DNA of 64,000 nt from Colwellia psychrerythraea (GCF_000764185.1 NZ_JQEC01000006.1:1-64000); one strand, 5' to 3'; shown: positions 9,471 through 21,485, numbered from the stretch's first letter. Made by a program: numbers and translations. Notes: a model not told the origin generated them from the sequence alone.

Positions 9471-10793
9471 ATGACAATTAATATAAGAGCTCTTGCAGCA
9501 AAGTGTTGTTACGCCGTTATAGATCAGGGACGTAGCTTAAGTGACGAACTACCTAGACAACAAGACAAGTTGATGGGTAAAGATAAAGGTTTATTACAAG
9601 AAATTTGTTATGGTGTACTGCGTTATCTACCAGAATTAGAAAACGATGTTCGTCACTTAGTGCAAAAACCAATTAAGGGTAAGCAGCGAGTATTTCATTT
9701 TTTGCTTTTAGTGGGGGTTTATCAAATTAGGTATATGCGTATACCCGACCACGCATCAGTTAGTGAAACAGTTTCGGCTACCAAAACATTAAAAAACAAC
9801 CACATGAAAGGGCTTGTTAATGCTGTGCTTAGAGGGTTTCTTCGTACTCTTGAGGCCGAAAACAAACTAGAAAACAAGACAAATAAAAACCTACCAGACC
9901 CGATAAAATATAACCATCCAGGTTGGTTTATTAAAAAATTACAACAAGGTTATCCTGAGCAATGGCAAGCAATACTCGATGCTAACCAACGAAGGCCGCC
10001 GATGTGGTTACGCACCAATCAACAGCACCATACTAGTGAGCAATATCAAACCTTACTTATTGAAGCAGGAATTGAAATAGCTAAGGTTGAAGCAAACTCC
10101 CAAGCCATTGCTCTTGTTAAACCACTCGATGTCGCTAAATTACCTGGCTTTGACCAAGGTTGGGTTTCAGTACAAGATGGAGCAGCACAGCAAGCCGCCC
10201 GCTTACTAGACTGTCAGCCAAATGACGTGGTATTAGATTGTTGCGCGGCCCCTGGCGGTAAAACATGTCATATCATTGAGCAAACACCTGATATTACCTC
10301 AATGACGGCAATTGATATTGAGGAAGCTCGGCTGACACGGGTTCATGAAAATTTAGATCGCTTAGGCCTAACAGCTGAAGTGATTGCTGCCGATGCCGCC
10401 AGTAAAGATTGGTGGTCTGGTGAGCAATTTGATCGCATTTTACTGGATGCTCCTTGTTCAGGTACTGGCGTTATTCGTCGTCACCCTGATATAAAGTGGT
10501 TACGTAAAGCCGACGATATTGATAAGTTAGTGATATTACAGCAGCAAATTCTTGACAACATTTGGTCGTTACTCAAACCAGGTGGCACCTTACTTTATGC
10601 TACCTGCAGTGTTTTACCTGAAGAAAACAGCCAACAAATATCTCATTTTATTGAGCAAAATGAAGACGCACAATTAATTGCCATTAACAGTAATAACCCT
10701 GATACTGATGAAAATGCTATCGGTTGGCAATTATTACCTGATGCTGAAAATATGGACGGTTTTTATTACGCCAAATTGTTAAAAATAAAATAA
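9471..10793 (+). CDS. rsmB: 16S rRNA m5C967 methyltransferase
   Basis: RsmB (Sun/Fmu) methylates C967 of 16S rRNA. 440 residues: an N-terminal NusB-like RNA-binding domain (to about 140), then a SAM-dependent methyltransferase with DCCAAPGGKTCHI, LDAPCSGTGVIRRHPD and YATCSVLPEEN; the last two carry the paired catalytic cysteines. I start at ATG 9471, with AAGAGAAAG upstream, 8 bases after the fmt stop; an earlier start would overlap fmt by 40 bases. Confidence 0.96.
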   Translation: MTINIRALAAKCCYAVIDQGRSLSDELPRQQDKLMGKDKGLLQEICYGVLRYLPELENDVRHLVQKPIKGKQRVFHFLLLVGVYQIRYMRIPDHASVSETVSATKTLKNNHMKGLVNAVLRGFLRTLEAENKLENKTNKNLPDPIKYNHPGWFIKKLQQGYPEQWQAILDANQRRPPMWLRTNQQHHTSEQYQTLLIEAGIEIAKVEANSQAIALVKPLDVAKLPGFDQGWVSVQDGAAQQAARLLDCQPNDVVLDCCAAPGGKTCHIIEQTPDITSMTAIDIEEARLTRVHENLDRLGLTAEVIAADAASKDWWSGEQFDRILLDAPCSGTGVIRRHPDIKWLRKADDIDKLVILQQQILDNIWSLLKPGGTLLYATCSVLPEENSQQISHFIEQNEDAQLIAINSNNPDTDENAIGWQLLPDAENMDGFYYAKLLKIK

Positions 10794-10822
10794 TATAAAT
10801 AACAGAAGCAGAAAAGTAACAC

Positions 10823-12199
10823 ATGAAAATAATCATAGTGGGTGCAGGACAAGTTGGCGGAACCCTAGCTGAGAACCTTGTTGGTGAAAACAACGATATT
10901 TCGGTAGTAGATATAGATGGTGAAAAGCTACGTGAACTACAAGACAAAATGGATTTACAAGTCGTTACTGGTCAAGGCTGTCACCCCGATGTATTGAAAA
11001 GTGCTGGCGCTGAAGATGCTGATATGGTGATAGCGGTTACTAGTGACGATGCCACTAATATGATCACTTGCCAAATATGCTCGTCATTATTTAACACACC
11101 AAAAAAAATAGCCCGTATCCGCTCTAATGATATATTAAAATATTCTGATCAGCTTTTTCATAAAAAACATATTCCTGTTGACCATATTATTGCCCCTGAA
11201 CAACTAGTGACTCGAGATATTGCCCGGCTGATTGATTATCCAGGCGCACTGCAAGTACTAGAGTTTGCTGATGGAAAAGTTAGCCTAGTGGCAGTAAAAG
11301 CCTACTATGGTGGTTTATTGGTTGGCCATGCGCTGTCTACGTTAAGAGATCATATTCCTAATGTTGATACTCGAGTAGCGGCGATTTATCGTAATGGTAA
11401 ACCTATTCGCCCGCTTGGCACCACAGTTATTGAAGCTGATGATGAAGTGTTTTTTATCGCCGCCAGTATTCATATTCGTGCGGTGATGAATGAATTACAA
11501 AAACTAGAAGCCGCCTATAAACGCATTATGATTGCCGGTGGTGGTAATATTGGAGCCGGTTTAGCACGTATTCTAGAAAAAGATCATCAAGTAAAACTCA
11601 TTGAACGCTCACCAAAACGCGCAGAACAATTAACCTCCGAGCTAAATGACACCCTAGTTTTCGCCGGTGACTCTTCAGATCAAGAATTACTCACTGAAGA
11701 AAACATTGACCAATTTGATATTTTTATCGCGGTAACTAACGATGACGAAGCTAATATTATGTCATCACTGTTGGCTAAGCGACTAGGTGTGCGTAAAACC
11801 ATGGTGCTTATTCAACGCGATGCTTATATAGATTTAGTGCATGGTAGTACTATTGATATTGCCATATCACCACAACAAGCAACAATTTCCGCATTACTAA
11901 CTCATGTAAGACGTGGCGCAATCGATAATGTTTATAGCCTACGCGGTGGTGCTGCGGAAGCTATAGAAATTGTTGCTAAAGGAGATGAAAAATCCTCTAA
12001 AGTTGTTGGCCGGGCCATCAAGAATATTAAACTACCACCCGGTGCCACTATTGGTGCAGTTGTTCGCGGCAGTGAGGTGCTTATTGCTCACTCGAATACT
12101 TTAATACACGAAGAAGACCACGTTATCTTATTTTTGGTTAATAAACGCTACATTGGTGATATAGAAAAATTATTCCAAGTGAGTGCTATTTACTTCTAA
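10823..12199 (+). CDS. trkA: Trk potassium uptake system NAD-binding component
   Basis: Peripheral regulatory subunit of Trk potassium channels. 458 residues in the duplicated RCK layout: Rossmann domain 1 ([13 protein letters not shown], residues 7-19), TrkA-C domain, Rossmann domain 2 ([15 protein letters not shown], about 235-250) and a second TrkA-C domain. It follows rsmB by 29 bases. Its channel partner trkH is in this window at 15396-16847 on the other strand. Confidence 0.97.
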   Translation: MKIIIVGAGQVGGTLAENLVGENNDISVVDIDGEKLRELQDKMDLQVVTGQGCHPDVLKSAGAEDADMVIAVTSDDATNMITCQICSSLFNTPKKIARIRSNDILKYSDQLFHKKHIPVDHIIAPEQLVTRDIARLIDYPGALQVLEFADGKVSLVAVKAYYGGLLVGHALSTLRDHIPNVDTRVAAIYRNGKPIRPLGTTVIEADDEVFFIAASIHIRAVMNELQKLEAAYKRIMIAGGGNIGAGLARILEKDHQVKLIERSPKRAEQLTSELNDTLVFAGDSSDQELLTEENIDQFDIFIAVTNDDEANIMSSLLAKRLGVRKTMVLIQRDAYIDLVHGSTIDIAISPQQATISALLTHVRRGAIDNVYSLRGGAAEAIEIVAKGDEKSSKVVGRAIKNIKLPPGATIGAVVRGSEVLIAHSNTLIHEEDHVILFLVNKRYIGDIEKLFQVSAIYF

Positions 12200-12285
12200 A
12201 ACCACTTTCATTAAATTTATATTTTTTTGTAGACAGATAAAATACAAGTTAAGAGAATAGCCCCCTTTTTTGACATAAACATTTA

Positions 12286-12318
12286 CAGCTAATTACTTAT
12301 CGTGCAAGTAATTAGCTG
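12286..12318 (+). repeat. Leader hairpin upstream of the metallopeptidase gene
   Basis: A perfect 13-bp stem (CAGCTAATTACTT at 12286-12298 with 12306-12318) and a 7-base loop. It lies 68 bases before the start of the 979-codon gene, with no T-run behind it. It may be a leader structure of that gene or part of the end of the trkA transcript. Confidence 0.5.
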
Positions 12319-12386
12319 CAATAATCACTTCCAGATAAAACTCATTACAACCACATAAAACAAGTACTGTATTTAAAAGGATTTTT

Positions 12387-15326
12387 ATGAAAATATCTAA
12401 AATACTAACAGCTATAACCCTAGCATTAAGTAGCGTAACGTTTACTAGCCAAGCTGAACTCGCTGATAGCGCCGAAAACTGGCAAACCTTTGAAACTGAA
12501 AACTTTCGTGTGCACTTCACTCCAGAATATCGCCAATGGGCTTTATCAAGTGCAAGAGAAATGGAAGTTGTCCGTCAATTAATCAAAGATCAGCAAGGGC
12601 GAGTGCTCACAGAAAAAGTTGATACCTTTATTATTGATCCATATAACGCGGCAAACGGTTTTGCTGTGCCACTAAGTCATAAGCCTTATATGGCTCTATT
12701 TGCAACGCCCGCACAATCAGATACCGTTATTTCTAGCTCAACGGGCTGGCAACAACTTTTAGTACTACATGAATATGTTCATTTAGTACATCTAGCACAG
12801 AAAAATCGAAGTAACTGGCGAAATAATGTCGCCAGTTGGTATGATATTTTTGATGCAAGCCAGATGAATGGAGAACGATGGGTAAGTGAGGGGTATGCAA
12901 CATTACTCGAATCGAGATTAACCGGTCGAGGCCGCTTATTCAACAATCAAATTGAAGCCATTATTCAAAAGTTTGCACGACAAGGCGCAATGCCATCATA
13001 CAAAGAACTCAGTGTGGCTAATGACAACTTTATGTCTGGCTCTATGGCTTACCTTGTTGGTGTTCGTTACTTGAAATGGTTAGAAGATAATTATGGCGTC
13101 GATACATTAGATGCTGTTTGGACGCGTTGGTCAGGCGTTGAACAACGAGATTTTGAAGCTGCATTTAAGGGAGTATTTCCCGATACAGCCAAAAAACTTT
13201 ATCAACGTTTCGTTGCTGAATACACATTTGAAGCGATGAAACATGAAGTTAAACTCGGTGAACATAGCAATGCAGATAACCGCTCGACATTATGGTTAGA
13301 TTTATCTGATTATATCAGTGGTCCAAGTTTAAGCCCACAAGGCGATTACCTTGCCATCGTTGAAACCCAAAGAACTGATGAAGGAAAAACCACTAAATTA
13401 AACGTATATAAGACAAGTGAGAACACGAAAAAAGCAGAAGGTTTTACTAAAAATAACAAAGATATATTGGAAGCAGACCCTCAAGATATTGTAGATAAAG
13501 CGCCTAGTGTTTTTAAACGAGAAGTTGCCTACACGTTAAACCAAAAAAACAACCGTGGTATAAATAACCCTCGCTGGTTTGATAAAGACACCCTTATATA
13601 TGGTTCAGCTACTTTAGCCAGTGTAAACAGCCTTCATCAAGATCTGTTCTCTTGGCATTTGCCGACAAATACCATAAAGCAATTGACAAAAAGCGCAAAT
13701 ATTCGTCGTTTTGATATCAGTAATGATGGCCAATATATAATTGCTGAACGTAATCGTTTTGGTTATTCTCAATTAGTAAAAGTAAGCTTATTACCTTCAT
13801 CAATAGGTCAAATTACTGCTGAATTAACGCAAAAAAGCCTTGAACGCGTTTACGATTTCCCAAGACTCCGTCCTACTTCTGATGGAAAACCTTCAGATAG
13901 TTTTGCTTATTTGAGCTCTAGCTTAAATAACAAATGGCAGTTAAAAGTTCGTCAGCTAAATGGCGAGCGAGAAACAATTGTTCCGCTACCAAAAAACTAT
14001 CAATTTCTTTCTTTTCCTGAATGGTCCAAAGATGGAAAGGCATTGTACTTTGTTGCTGGCTTAGATAGCGCAACACGCATATATAAGTATGATTTTTCAA
14101 GTAAGACTCTTTCGGCTATCACCTCAGGTGAACAGGTTGTTACTTGGCCTATGATGCAAGCAGATAATAAACTGCTCCATTTAGCGATTAATTCTGAAGG
14201 TTCAGATGTTTTCCAATTAGACTTAAACAAAGCTAATAAACAACTTATTACTGATACAACCACTAGTTCTGCAATGACCCTTGAGTTAGCTGACAAGTTA
14301 AAACTAGCTAAAGCAACTATCGATATTGATGAGAGTATTGGTGAACAATCAGCCTATGGTATAGGTCCACAAAAGGGCACCATAACCTTAGCAGAGAGTT
14401 TTTATTCTGCCAGTAGTAGTATATTGGAAGTGGGTTATAAATCAGGTGATGTACTTTCTCGCTTTGACTGGCAAGTAAATGCCAGCCAAGATGTTTTTGA
14501 CAATATAATTTCGGGTGCATCGGCAGCAGTTCGTTGGCAAGGCTGGCCGGTTAAATTACTGGCACATAGCTACCTTTTCAACTTAAAAACTGATCAACAA
14601 GATAGCAAGGCACTCGCACTAGGGAAAACTACAGAAAAAGGACTATTCTTGGAAGCGCGCTACCCCTATATATCAGAATCACTTTCTGTCGATGTCTTTG
14701 CTCAAGTACAGGCTTCACAATTTGATGATAGCCAAAATATAGGCTTTTCTAGTCAATCATTTTCAATAGGTGTTGACCAAAATTGGTCTTATGATCAGCA
14801 AAACTGGGGGGTTGCCCAAGCGGTGAATGCACAGTTAATTTCTGCTAAAGATGACCAGGCTAAGATCAATGGTAATGATGGCAGCTATACGGGTAGTAAT
14901 GGCCTTATAAACCTAAGTGCCCATATTAAAGGTTATGGTTTAGGCGTTAACTATTTATGGGCAGAACGCTCAGAAGATGCCAGCAACATTCTTAGTTTAG
15001 GTGGCTATACGTCGACATTGATTCAGGAGAAGGCACATTTAAACAAACAATTAGCTCCCGAATTGGCCTTTTATCGTCAAACAGGCAATGACTACCAAGC
15101 CTATCAGGCATATATCCCCTTAGGTTTAGTAGATATCTTTTATACGCGACACAAAATGACTGAACAAGCCGTTATTGACAGCTATGGTGTTAAAGGTACT
15201 TTGAATAATGACTTTGGTTTTACAGGGGTGACAAATTTAGCGATAAATTATGGTGTTGCACAGGTTAACCCTGAAAATGAAAAGTCTGATACCCAAGGTT
15301 GGGTGGCATTGAGTTATAAATGGTAA
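12387..15326 (+). CDS. Exported HExxH metallopeptidase-like protein with beta-propeller and C-terminal barrel
   Basis: 979 residues with a signal peptide (cleavage near residue 23, SQA/ELA). Residues 128-132 are HEYVH, an HExxH zinc motif. Thirty-five residues on, WVSEGYATLLE places Glu168 as the third ligand, the gluzincin pattern. From about 300 to 650 there are TolB-like propeller segments (SLSPQGDYLAIVE, PRWFDKDTLIYGS, FDISNDGQYIIAE, FPEWSKDGKALYFVAG). The last 300 residues alternate like an outer-membrane barrel and end in SYKW. The barrel is inferred. Similar genes between trkA and trkH occur in relatives, but I know of no characterised member. Confidence 0.8.
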   Translation: MKISKILTAITLALSSVTFTSQAELADSAENWQTFETENFRVHFTPEYRQWALSSAREMEVVRQLIKDQQGRVLTEKVDTFIIDPYNAANGFAVPLSHKPYMALFATPAQSDTVISSSTGWQQLLVLHEYVHLVHLAQKNRSNWRNNVASWYDIFDASQMNGERWVSEGYATLLESRLTGRGRLFNNQIEAIIQKFARQGAMPSYKELSVANDNFMSGSMAYLVGVRYLKWLEDNYGVDTLDAVWTRWSGVEQRDFEAAFKGVFPDTAKKLYQRFVAEYTFEAMKHEVKLGEHSNADNRSTLWLDLSDYISGPSLSPQGDYLAIVETQRTDEGKTTKLNVYKTSENTKKAEGFTKNNKDILEADPQDIVDKAPSVFKREVAYTLNQKNNRGINNPRWFDKDTLIYGSATLASVNSLHQDLFSWHLPTNTIKQLTKSANIRRFDISNDGQYIIAERNRFGYSQLVKVSLLPSSIGQITAELTQKSLERVYDFPRLRPTSDGKPSDSFAYLSSSLNNKWQLKVRQLNGERETIVPLPKNYQFLSFPEWSKDGKALYFVAGLDSATRIYKYDFSSKTLSAITSGEQVVTWPMMQADNKLLHLAINSEGSDVFQLDLNKANKQLITDTTTSSAMTLELADKLKLAKATIDIDESIGEQSAYGIGPQKGTITLAESFYSASSSILEVGYKSGDVLSRFDWQVNASQDVFDNIISGASAAVRWQGWPVKLLAHSYLFNLKTDQQDSKALALGKTTEKGLFLEARYPYISESLSVDVFAQVQASQFDDSQNIGFSSQSFSIGVDQNWSYDQQNWGVAQAVNAQLISAKDDQAKINGNDGSYTGSNGLINLSAHIKGYGLGVNYLWAERSEDASNILSLGGYTSTLIQEKAHLNKQLAPELAFYRQTGNDYQAYQAYIPLGLVDIFYTRHKMTEQAVIDSYGVKGTLNNDFGFTGVTNLAINYGVAQVNPENEKSDTQGWVALSYKW

Positions 15327-15360
15327 GTTAATATTTAGATTTATAAATATCAACTTTAGG

Positions 15361-15394
15361 TTGTATATACATGAGTTATCTAATGTATATACAA
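15361..15394. terminator. AT-rich hairpin between convergent genes
   Basis: A perfect 12-bp stem (TTGTATATACAT at 15361-15372 with 15383-15394) and a 10-base loop. It lies in the short gap between the metallopeptidase gene and the trkH stop, where a bidirectional terminator is expected. It lacks a strong T-run and a GC-rich stem. Confidence 0.5.
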
Positions 15395-15395
15395 T

Positions 15396-16847
15396 TTATG
15401 AACGCCAAAAAGCAGGAGTAAATAGAACCAACAGAGTAAATATTTCTAAACGGCCAAACAACATTGCCATGATTAGTACCCATTTACTCATATCATTAAT
15501 CGATGAAAAGTTAGCAGCCACCTCCCCTAGTCCTGGACCAAGGTTATTAATACAAGCAGCAACTGCTGTGAAGGCGGTAACGTTATCCATGCCGGCAGCA
15601 AGTAGCAATAACATACAAATAACAAATACCGCAGCATAAGCAGAAAAGAATCCCCAGACAGCCTCAACAACGCGATCAGGTAAAACTTTTCGACCTAACT
15701 TAATACTAAAAATAGCCCTAGGATGGACCAACCTGTTCAATTCTCGAAGCCCTTGTAAATAAAGTAACACCACACGTACTACTTTCATGCCGCCACCGGT
15801 ACTACCTGCACAACCACCAATGAAACTCGAAAAAATAAGCAACATAGGTAACAAGGTTGGCCAATCAGCAAATGAGGTTGTAGTAAAACCCGCAGTAGTA
15901 CTAATAGAGACAGATTGGAATAATGCTTGGTCGAGTGCTTGGTCAGCATCTTGATATGTGCCTGTGCTTATTAATACGGTAAAACAAATCAAGATTAGCA
16001 CCACTTGAATGCCGATAAATACTTTAAACTCGGGGTCAAAAAAGTAGTTTTTTAGTGATTTATTTTGTACTGCCGCATAGTGCAAAGCAAAGTTCACCCC
16101 TGCAATAAGTAAGAAACTGACACAAACTAAATTAATAGCAGGACTATTAAAATAGCCCATACTGGCATCATGGGTAGAGAAACCACCAATAGCTATGGTT
16201 GAAAAGGCATGACAAATAGCATCAAAACCCGACATACCTGCTAGCCAATAAGCTAACGCACACGCAATAGTTAAACCTAGATAGATATACCACAAGTGTT
16301 TTGCCGTATCAGCAATCCGTGGCGTCATTTTTGAATCCTTCACTGGACCGGGAGTTTCAGCACGATAAAGCTGCATGCCACCTATGCCCAACATAGGTAA
16401 TACCGCAACAGCTAAAACAATAATCCCCATACCACCTAACCACTGTAATTGCTGGCGATACCATAAAACCGCATGAGGTAAATCATCAATATGATTTAAT
16501 ATAGTTGCCCCTGTAGTGGTTAACCCTGAGAATGATTCAAAGAAAGCATCTGTAGTCGACAGATTAGGTTGGTCTAATAACATCAGAGGGATCGCAGAAA
16601 AGCTGGCTAAAACTAACCAAAAGAGCACAACGATTAAAAATCCTTCCCTTGCTTTAAGATCAGTTTTTTCATAACGATTAGGGTACCAAGCAAAGAAGCC
16701 GGTAAAAATACACCAGAGAAAAGCCAAAAGAAAAGGTAAACCACCACCATCGCGATAGATTAATGAAATTAATGCTGGAGGCAGCATAGTTACACTTAAT
16801 AGCGCAACCAACAAGCCTAGAATTCGAATAATATTTTTATATTGCAC
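15396..16847 (-). CDS. trkH: Trk potassium channel subunit TrkH
   Basis: Membrane pore of the Trk potassium uptake system. 483 residues, about ten hydrophobic segments, with the four imperfect selectivity-filter repeats recognisable, for example SGLTTTGATI, TIAIGGFSTHDAS and SVSISTTAGFTTTSF. It ends PAFWRS as E. coli TrkH does. The start is GTG at 16847. It is the last gene of a pepQ-yigZ-trkH operon, the order found in E. coli. Confidence 0.96.
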   Translation of the reverse strand: MQYKNIIRILGLLVALLSVTMLPPALISLIYRDGGGLPFLLAFLWCIFTGFFAWYPNRYEKTDLKAREGFLIVVLFWLVLASFSAIPLMLLDQPNLSTTDAFFESFSGLTTTGATILNHIDDLPHAVLWYRQQLQWLGGMGIIVLAVAVLPMLGIGGMQLYRAETPGPVKDSKMTPRIADTAKHLWYIYLGLTIACALAYWLAGMSGFDAICHAFSTIAIGGFSTHDASMGYFNSPAINLVCVSFLLIAGVNFALHYAAVQNKSLKNYFFDPEFKVFIGIQVVLILICFTVLISTGTYQDADQALDQALFQSVSISTTAGFTTTSFADWPTLLPMLLIFSSFIGGCAGSTGGGMKVVRVVLLYLQGLRELNRLVHPRAIFSIKLGRKVLPDRVVEAVWGFFSAYAAVFVICMLLLLAAGMDNVTAFTAVAACINNLGPGLGEVAANFSSINDMSKWVLIMAMLFGRLEIFTLLVLFTPAFWRS

Positions 16848-16868
16848 GTTTTATTTTTCTTGTTCGGT

Positions 16869-17486
16869 TTATTGTTCGAAAGTGGTTAACTGTAATTGTC
16901 CTGATGACAATGTGTGTAACTTATCTTGCATTAAATCCAATTTAGCTACTGGAATGGCGAGTCTGAAAATGACAGCTTGCTGATAGTCTTGAGCGATTAC
17001 TTGACCTTCAACTTGCCTAAGTAAATGCAAAACATCATCTACTTGGCTATATTGACATGCTAAGGTTTTGTGCACCATAGCTATTTTAATTTTTGACTGT
17101 AAAAACTCTAAAGCTTGGCGAACACTGCCACCGTATGCTCGTTGTAGGCCTCCAGTTCCTAGCTTGGTACCACCAAAGTAGCGAACAACAATGGCACAGA
17201 CTTGACCTATCCCACCACCTTGTAAGGCTATTAGCATAGGCTTTCCTGCAGTACCGCTAGGTTCTCCATCGTCAGAAAAACCATAACCTTGGCTGTCATC
17301 TGCTGCTTTTGTTAAAAAAGCATGACAATGATGACTAGCTTGCGGGTGCAGTTGCTGTAGCTCTTTTAACATAGCTTTTGCTTGTGCTATATCATCACAA
17401 GGACGTAAATAGCAGATAAAACGACTACGGTTAATAATGCTTTCATCTTCAACATTATTAACCGCTATAGCAAAGGATTTAGTCAC
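16869..17486 (-). CDS. yigZ: IMPACT/YigZ family protein
   Basis: YigZ (UPF0029/IMPACT) protein, 205 residues. The N-terminal domain carries the family signatures GYGFSDDGEPSGTAGKPML and VRYFGGTKLGTGGL; the C-terminal DUF1949 domain follows. The molecular function in bacteria is not established. Its start is GTG, with a weak ribosome site. It sits between pepQ and trkH, 21 bases before trkH, a conserved arrangement. Confidence 0.93.
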   Translation of the reverse strand: MTKSFAIAVNNVEDESIINRSRFICYLRPCDDIAQAKAMLKELQQLHPQASHHCHAFLTKAADDSQGYGFSDDGEPSGTAGKPMLIALQGGGIGQVCAIVVRYFGGTKLGTGGLQRAYGGSVRQALEFLQSKIKIAMVHKTLACQYSQVDDVLHLLRQVEGQVIAQDYQQAVIFRLAIPVAKLDLMQDKLHTLSSGQLQLTTFEQ

Positions 17487-17515
17487 AATAGATTATTAAT
17501 CAACTAGGCTTATTA

Positions 17516-18847
<1,332 letters not shown>

Positions 18848-18999
18848 TTATTATGTCTCCGAAATACAGCTATCAAAAAATATTTCTCATGATAGCATAC
18901 CCCCTAAGAAGTCAGGCTATTGCCAGGCCAAACACTCAAACTAAACTAGCTAGTTATGTGAACATAACTTTGCAATTATAACTAATACATCCGCTTAAA

Positions 19000-20931
19000 T
19001 TATTCACCTATATTCATATTAATGACTTGCTCAAATATCCGGCTAACCTGCCCTGGTTTATGTTGATAGATTTCTTGATAAGCCAAGACACTTTTTACAT
19101 AGTTGCGTGTTTCTTTAAAGGGAATTGTTTCTATCCAAATATCTGCTGGCATAGCACTAGTATTTTGCAACCATTTTTTTACCCTATAAGGGCCAGCATT
19201 ATAAGAAGCTGTCGCAAGAATTTGATTTCCCTTGTTTTTATCAAGTAGTCTACGTAAGTACTTAGTACCTAATTTGATATTATTTTCTGCGTTATACAAA
19301 TATTGTCGACTAACACTACCGCGCTTTAATTGCTTTGCCGTATTAGGCATTAATTGCATCAAGCCTCTTGCACCTACCGATGAATGAGCATCAGTCATAA
19401 ACGAACTTTCTCGTCTGGCTATCGCAAAAGCCCATGCTGGATTTATTGCTTGTTTCTTTGCATGTTGATTAATTTTTTTATCAAATGCTTTTGGGAATCG
19501 TAGCTCTACATCATCAAGATAACCGACTTGAGACAAGGTGAATATTGCTCGATCAAACCAACCATTTTCGTTAGCCAGTTTTGCCGCTACTAGCTTTTCA
19601 CGATTACTAAGTTGGCTAAGCCAATAACGCCACTCCCTGCGTGCCTCTACAAAACGCCCTAAGTAATAAAATTCAAATGCCCTCTTGGCTGAGGCATGCA
19701 ACAATATTGAGTTTTTTTCCTTACCACTGATAGCTAATGGGCTATTTTGCAAACTGACCGGTGTTTCTAAATAACTAGCAGCCAAAAAACCATAATAATG
19801 ACGTTTACCTGCTAATTCGCTCATTACATCTTGGCCTCGCTCCAGTTCATTAGTCCCTATTAATGCTCTTGCATACCAATACAGCCACTGTAACTCTGTT
19901 TTATATTTTGTCGGCATTTTTGCCAACTCTTTCAGTACTTGTTGCCAGTCTTGCTGCTTTAACACCTCGGTTAATTGCCATTGCATAATACTGCGTTCAA
20001 CATTTATAGGGTCTAATTTTTCTAACCAAATCCTAGCTTTATCATGGTTTTTACTTGCTAGCGCTACAGCAAACTTCGCCGTTATTTGTTGCTTCTGTGC
20101 TGTGGTAAAGTTAAAAAGTTGCTGTGCCTTTTTATAACTCGCTAAGGCTTTATTTGGATCGCGCCAGACTAATCGTTTAATACCATAGGTATAAATTTGA
20201 CTTTCTTTAGCTGATTTATTAATAAATTTATACTGTTTTACTACCGTAGCAGGATCACGCCGGACTTGATGCCATAATCTCCCCAAATACTGCTGTTTTT
20301 TAGGAAGCATCTGAGTTAAATAAGGGATAAGTGTGTGTTTACCACCATTTGCAGCTAAACCTATGCGTTGCCAAATAACTTCATTAGTTCTATAACCTGC
20401 TTGTTGCCATTGCTTAATTATAGGGTCACATACTTTATCTAACGACTTCCCGACTACCCATAGTTTTGTCACTTGTGGTAACACCACATTTTTTGGCGCA
20501 CCTGCTTTTAATGAAAAACGCAATTGTTGACAACTCAACACAGTATTACTAGTACTTTTATAAAACTCTAAAAACAGTGTACCTTTATTTTTTTTTGCTA
20601 AATACTTTAACCATGCCTTTCTAAGTGGCCAATCTAAAGGTGAATTTTGATACTTATCTAAGAAAATTGAAATTTCACCTGCAGATGATATCTGCATTGT
20701 TTCCATAAGACGCCGCTGATCTAAATAGGGCTGTAAAGGGTAATAATATAGCTGGTTATACAAACTTTTATATTGCTGAGAATAACTTAGTGCTAACAGC
20801 TTCTCAGCCTTTAAAAAGGTTTTTTGCTGGCCTATATCCGTCTGTATTTTTAAGTTTTCACTAGCTTTTGTCATATCGGATAATACAAAGCTACTGATTG
20901 AAAACAATAAAATTTTAAGTATGTTTTTCAC
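19000..20931 (-). CDS. slt: Soluble lytic murein transglycosylase
   Basis: Periplasmic exolytic transglycosylase (Slt70 type) that cleaves peptidoglycan to 1,6-anhydromuropeptides. 643 residues: signal peptide, a long alpha-superhelical U/L region rich in W-x-x-L repeats, and a C-terminal lysozyme-like domain with AIARRESSFMTDAHS (catalytic Glu in RRES), GARGLMQLMPNTA and SYNAGPYRVKKW. The start is GTG with GAGG just upstream. It is divergent from tusA. Confidence 0.95.
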   Translation of the reverse strand: MKNILKILLFSISSFVLSDMTKASENLKIQTDIGQQKTFLKAEKLLALSYSQQYKSLYNQLYYYPLQPYLDQRRLMETMQISSAGEISIFLDKYQNSPLDWPLRKAWLKYLAKKNKGTLFLEFYKSTSNTVLSCQQLRFSLKAGAPKNVVLPQVTKLWVVGKSLDKVCDPIIKQWQQAGYRTNEVIWQRIGLAANGGKHTLIPYLTQMLPKKQQYLGRLWHQVRRDPATVVKQYKFINKSAKESQIYTYGIKRLVWRDPNKALASYKKAQQLFNFTTAQKQQITAKFAVALASKNHDKARIWLEKLDPINVERSIMQWQLTEVLKQQDWQQVLKELAKMPTKYKTELQWLYWYARALIGTNELERGQDVMSELAGKRHYYGFLAASYLETPVSLQNSPLAISGKEKNSILLHASAKRAFEFYYLGRFVEARREWRYWLSQLSNREKLVAAKLANENGWFDRAIFTLSQVGYLDDVELRFPKAFDKKINQHAKKQAINPAWAFAIARRESSFMTDAHSSVGARGLMQLMPNTAKQLKRGSVSRQYLYNAENNIKLGTKYLRRLLDKNKGNQILATASYNAGPYRVKKWLQNTSAMPADIWIETIPFKETRNYVKSVLAYQEIYQHKPGQVSRIFEQVINMNIGE

Positions 20932-21078
20932 TAGAACCTCAGGAGTCGGTAGGTAAGTTTTCGCTTAAAATAATCATACGCTGTCTAGCGTATTTTGATA
21001 AATTTAGTATAGCTGAAGCTTATTTTTTCAAAAAATATCTTGCATTATTTCTTACTCAGTATTGGGCGAATAATAAGG

Positions 21079-21084
21079 TATAAT
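21079..21084 (+). promoter_or_regulatory. Candidate -10 box for tusA
   Basis: A perfect TATAAT 32 bases before the tusA start. I found no good -35 hexamer at 16-18 bases, so this is a weak call based on one element and its position in the divergent slt/tusA gap. Confidence 0.35.
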
Positions 21085-21115
21085 TACTTTACTTAATTTT
21101 ATAAATATTGCTGTT

Positions 21116-21361
21116 ATGTCTACTACTATTTTTCAAAAAACGGATCATATACTCGATGCTATTGGCCTACGTTGTCCAGAACCTGTAATGATGGTTCGAC
21201 TGAAGATCAGAAAAATTGCTAGCGGTGAAACCTTATTAATTAAATGTGATGACCCGTCTACCGCAAGAGATATTCCAAGTTTCTGTCGTTTTATGGAACA
21301 TGATCTTATTGCAAAACAAACAGATACCCAGCCTTTCCTCTATGTTATTAAGAAAAACTAA
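21116..21361 (+). CDS. tusA: Sulfurtransferase TusA
   Basis: Small cytoplasmic sulfur carrier that takes persulfide sulfur from IscS towards the TusBCD-E relay for 2-thiouridine at the tRNA wobble position. 81 residues, the exact E. coli length. The family signature [13 protein letters not shown] contains the active Cys20 followed by Pro. Isolated gene, followed 125 bases later by a lepB paralogue. Confidence 0.95.
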   Translation: MSTTIFQKTDHILDAIGLRCPEPVMMVRLKIRKIASGETLLIKCDDPSTARDIPSFCRFMEHDLIAKQTDTQPFLYVIKKN

Positions 21362-21485
21362 CAAATAGTTATCGTTTTCATTACCAAGTTGTAAGTAAGT
21401 ATTTCTACGTGGAACTTTCTTTTAATGGTATTGCCATATACAGGATAGCTAATATTTAGTTAATACCTACATGGAGTAATGCACT

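Noticed and set aside
18952-18969. Small AGTTATG-TGAA-CATAACT hairpin after slt
   Set aside because: Seven base pairs, AT-rich and no T-run; too weak to call a terminator.
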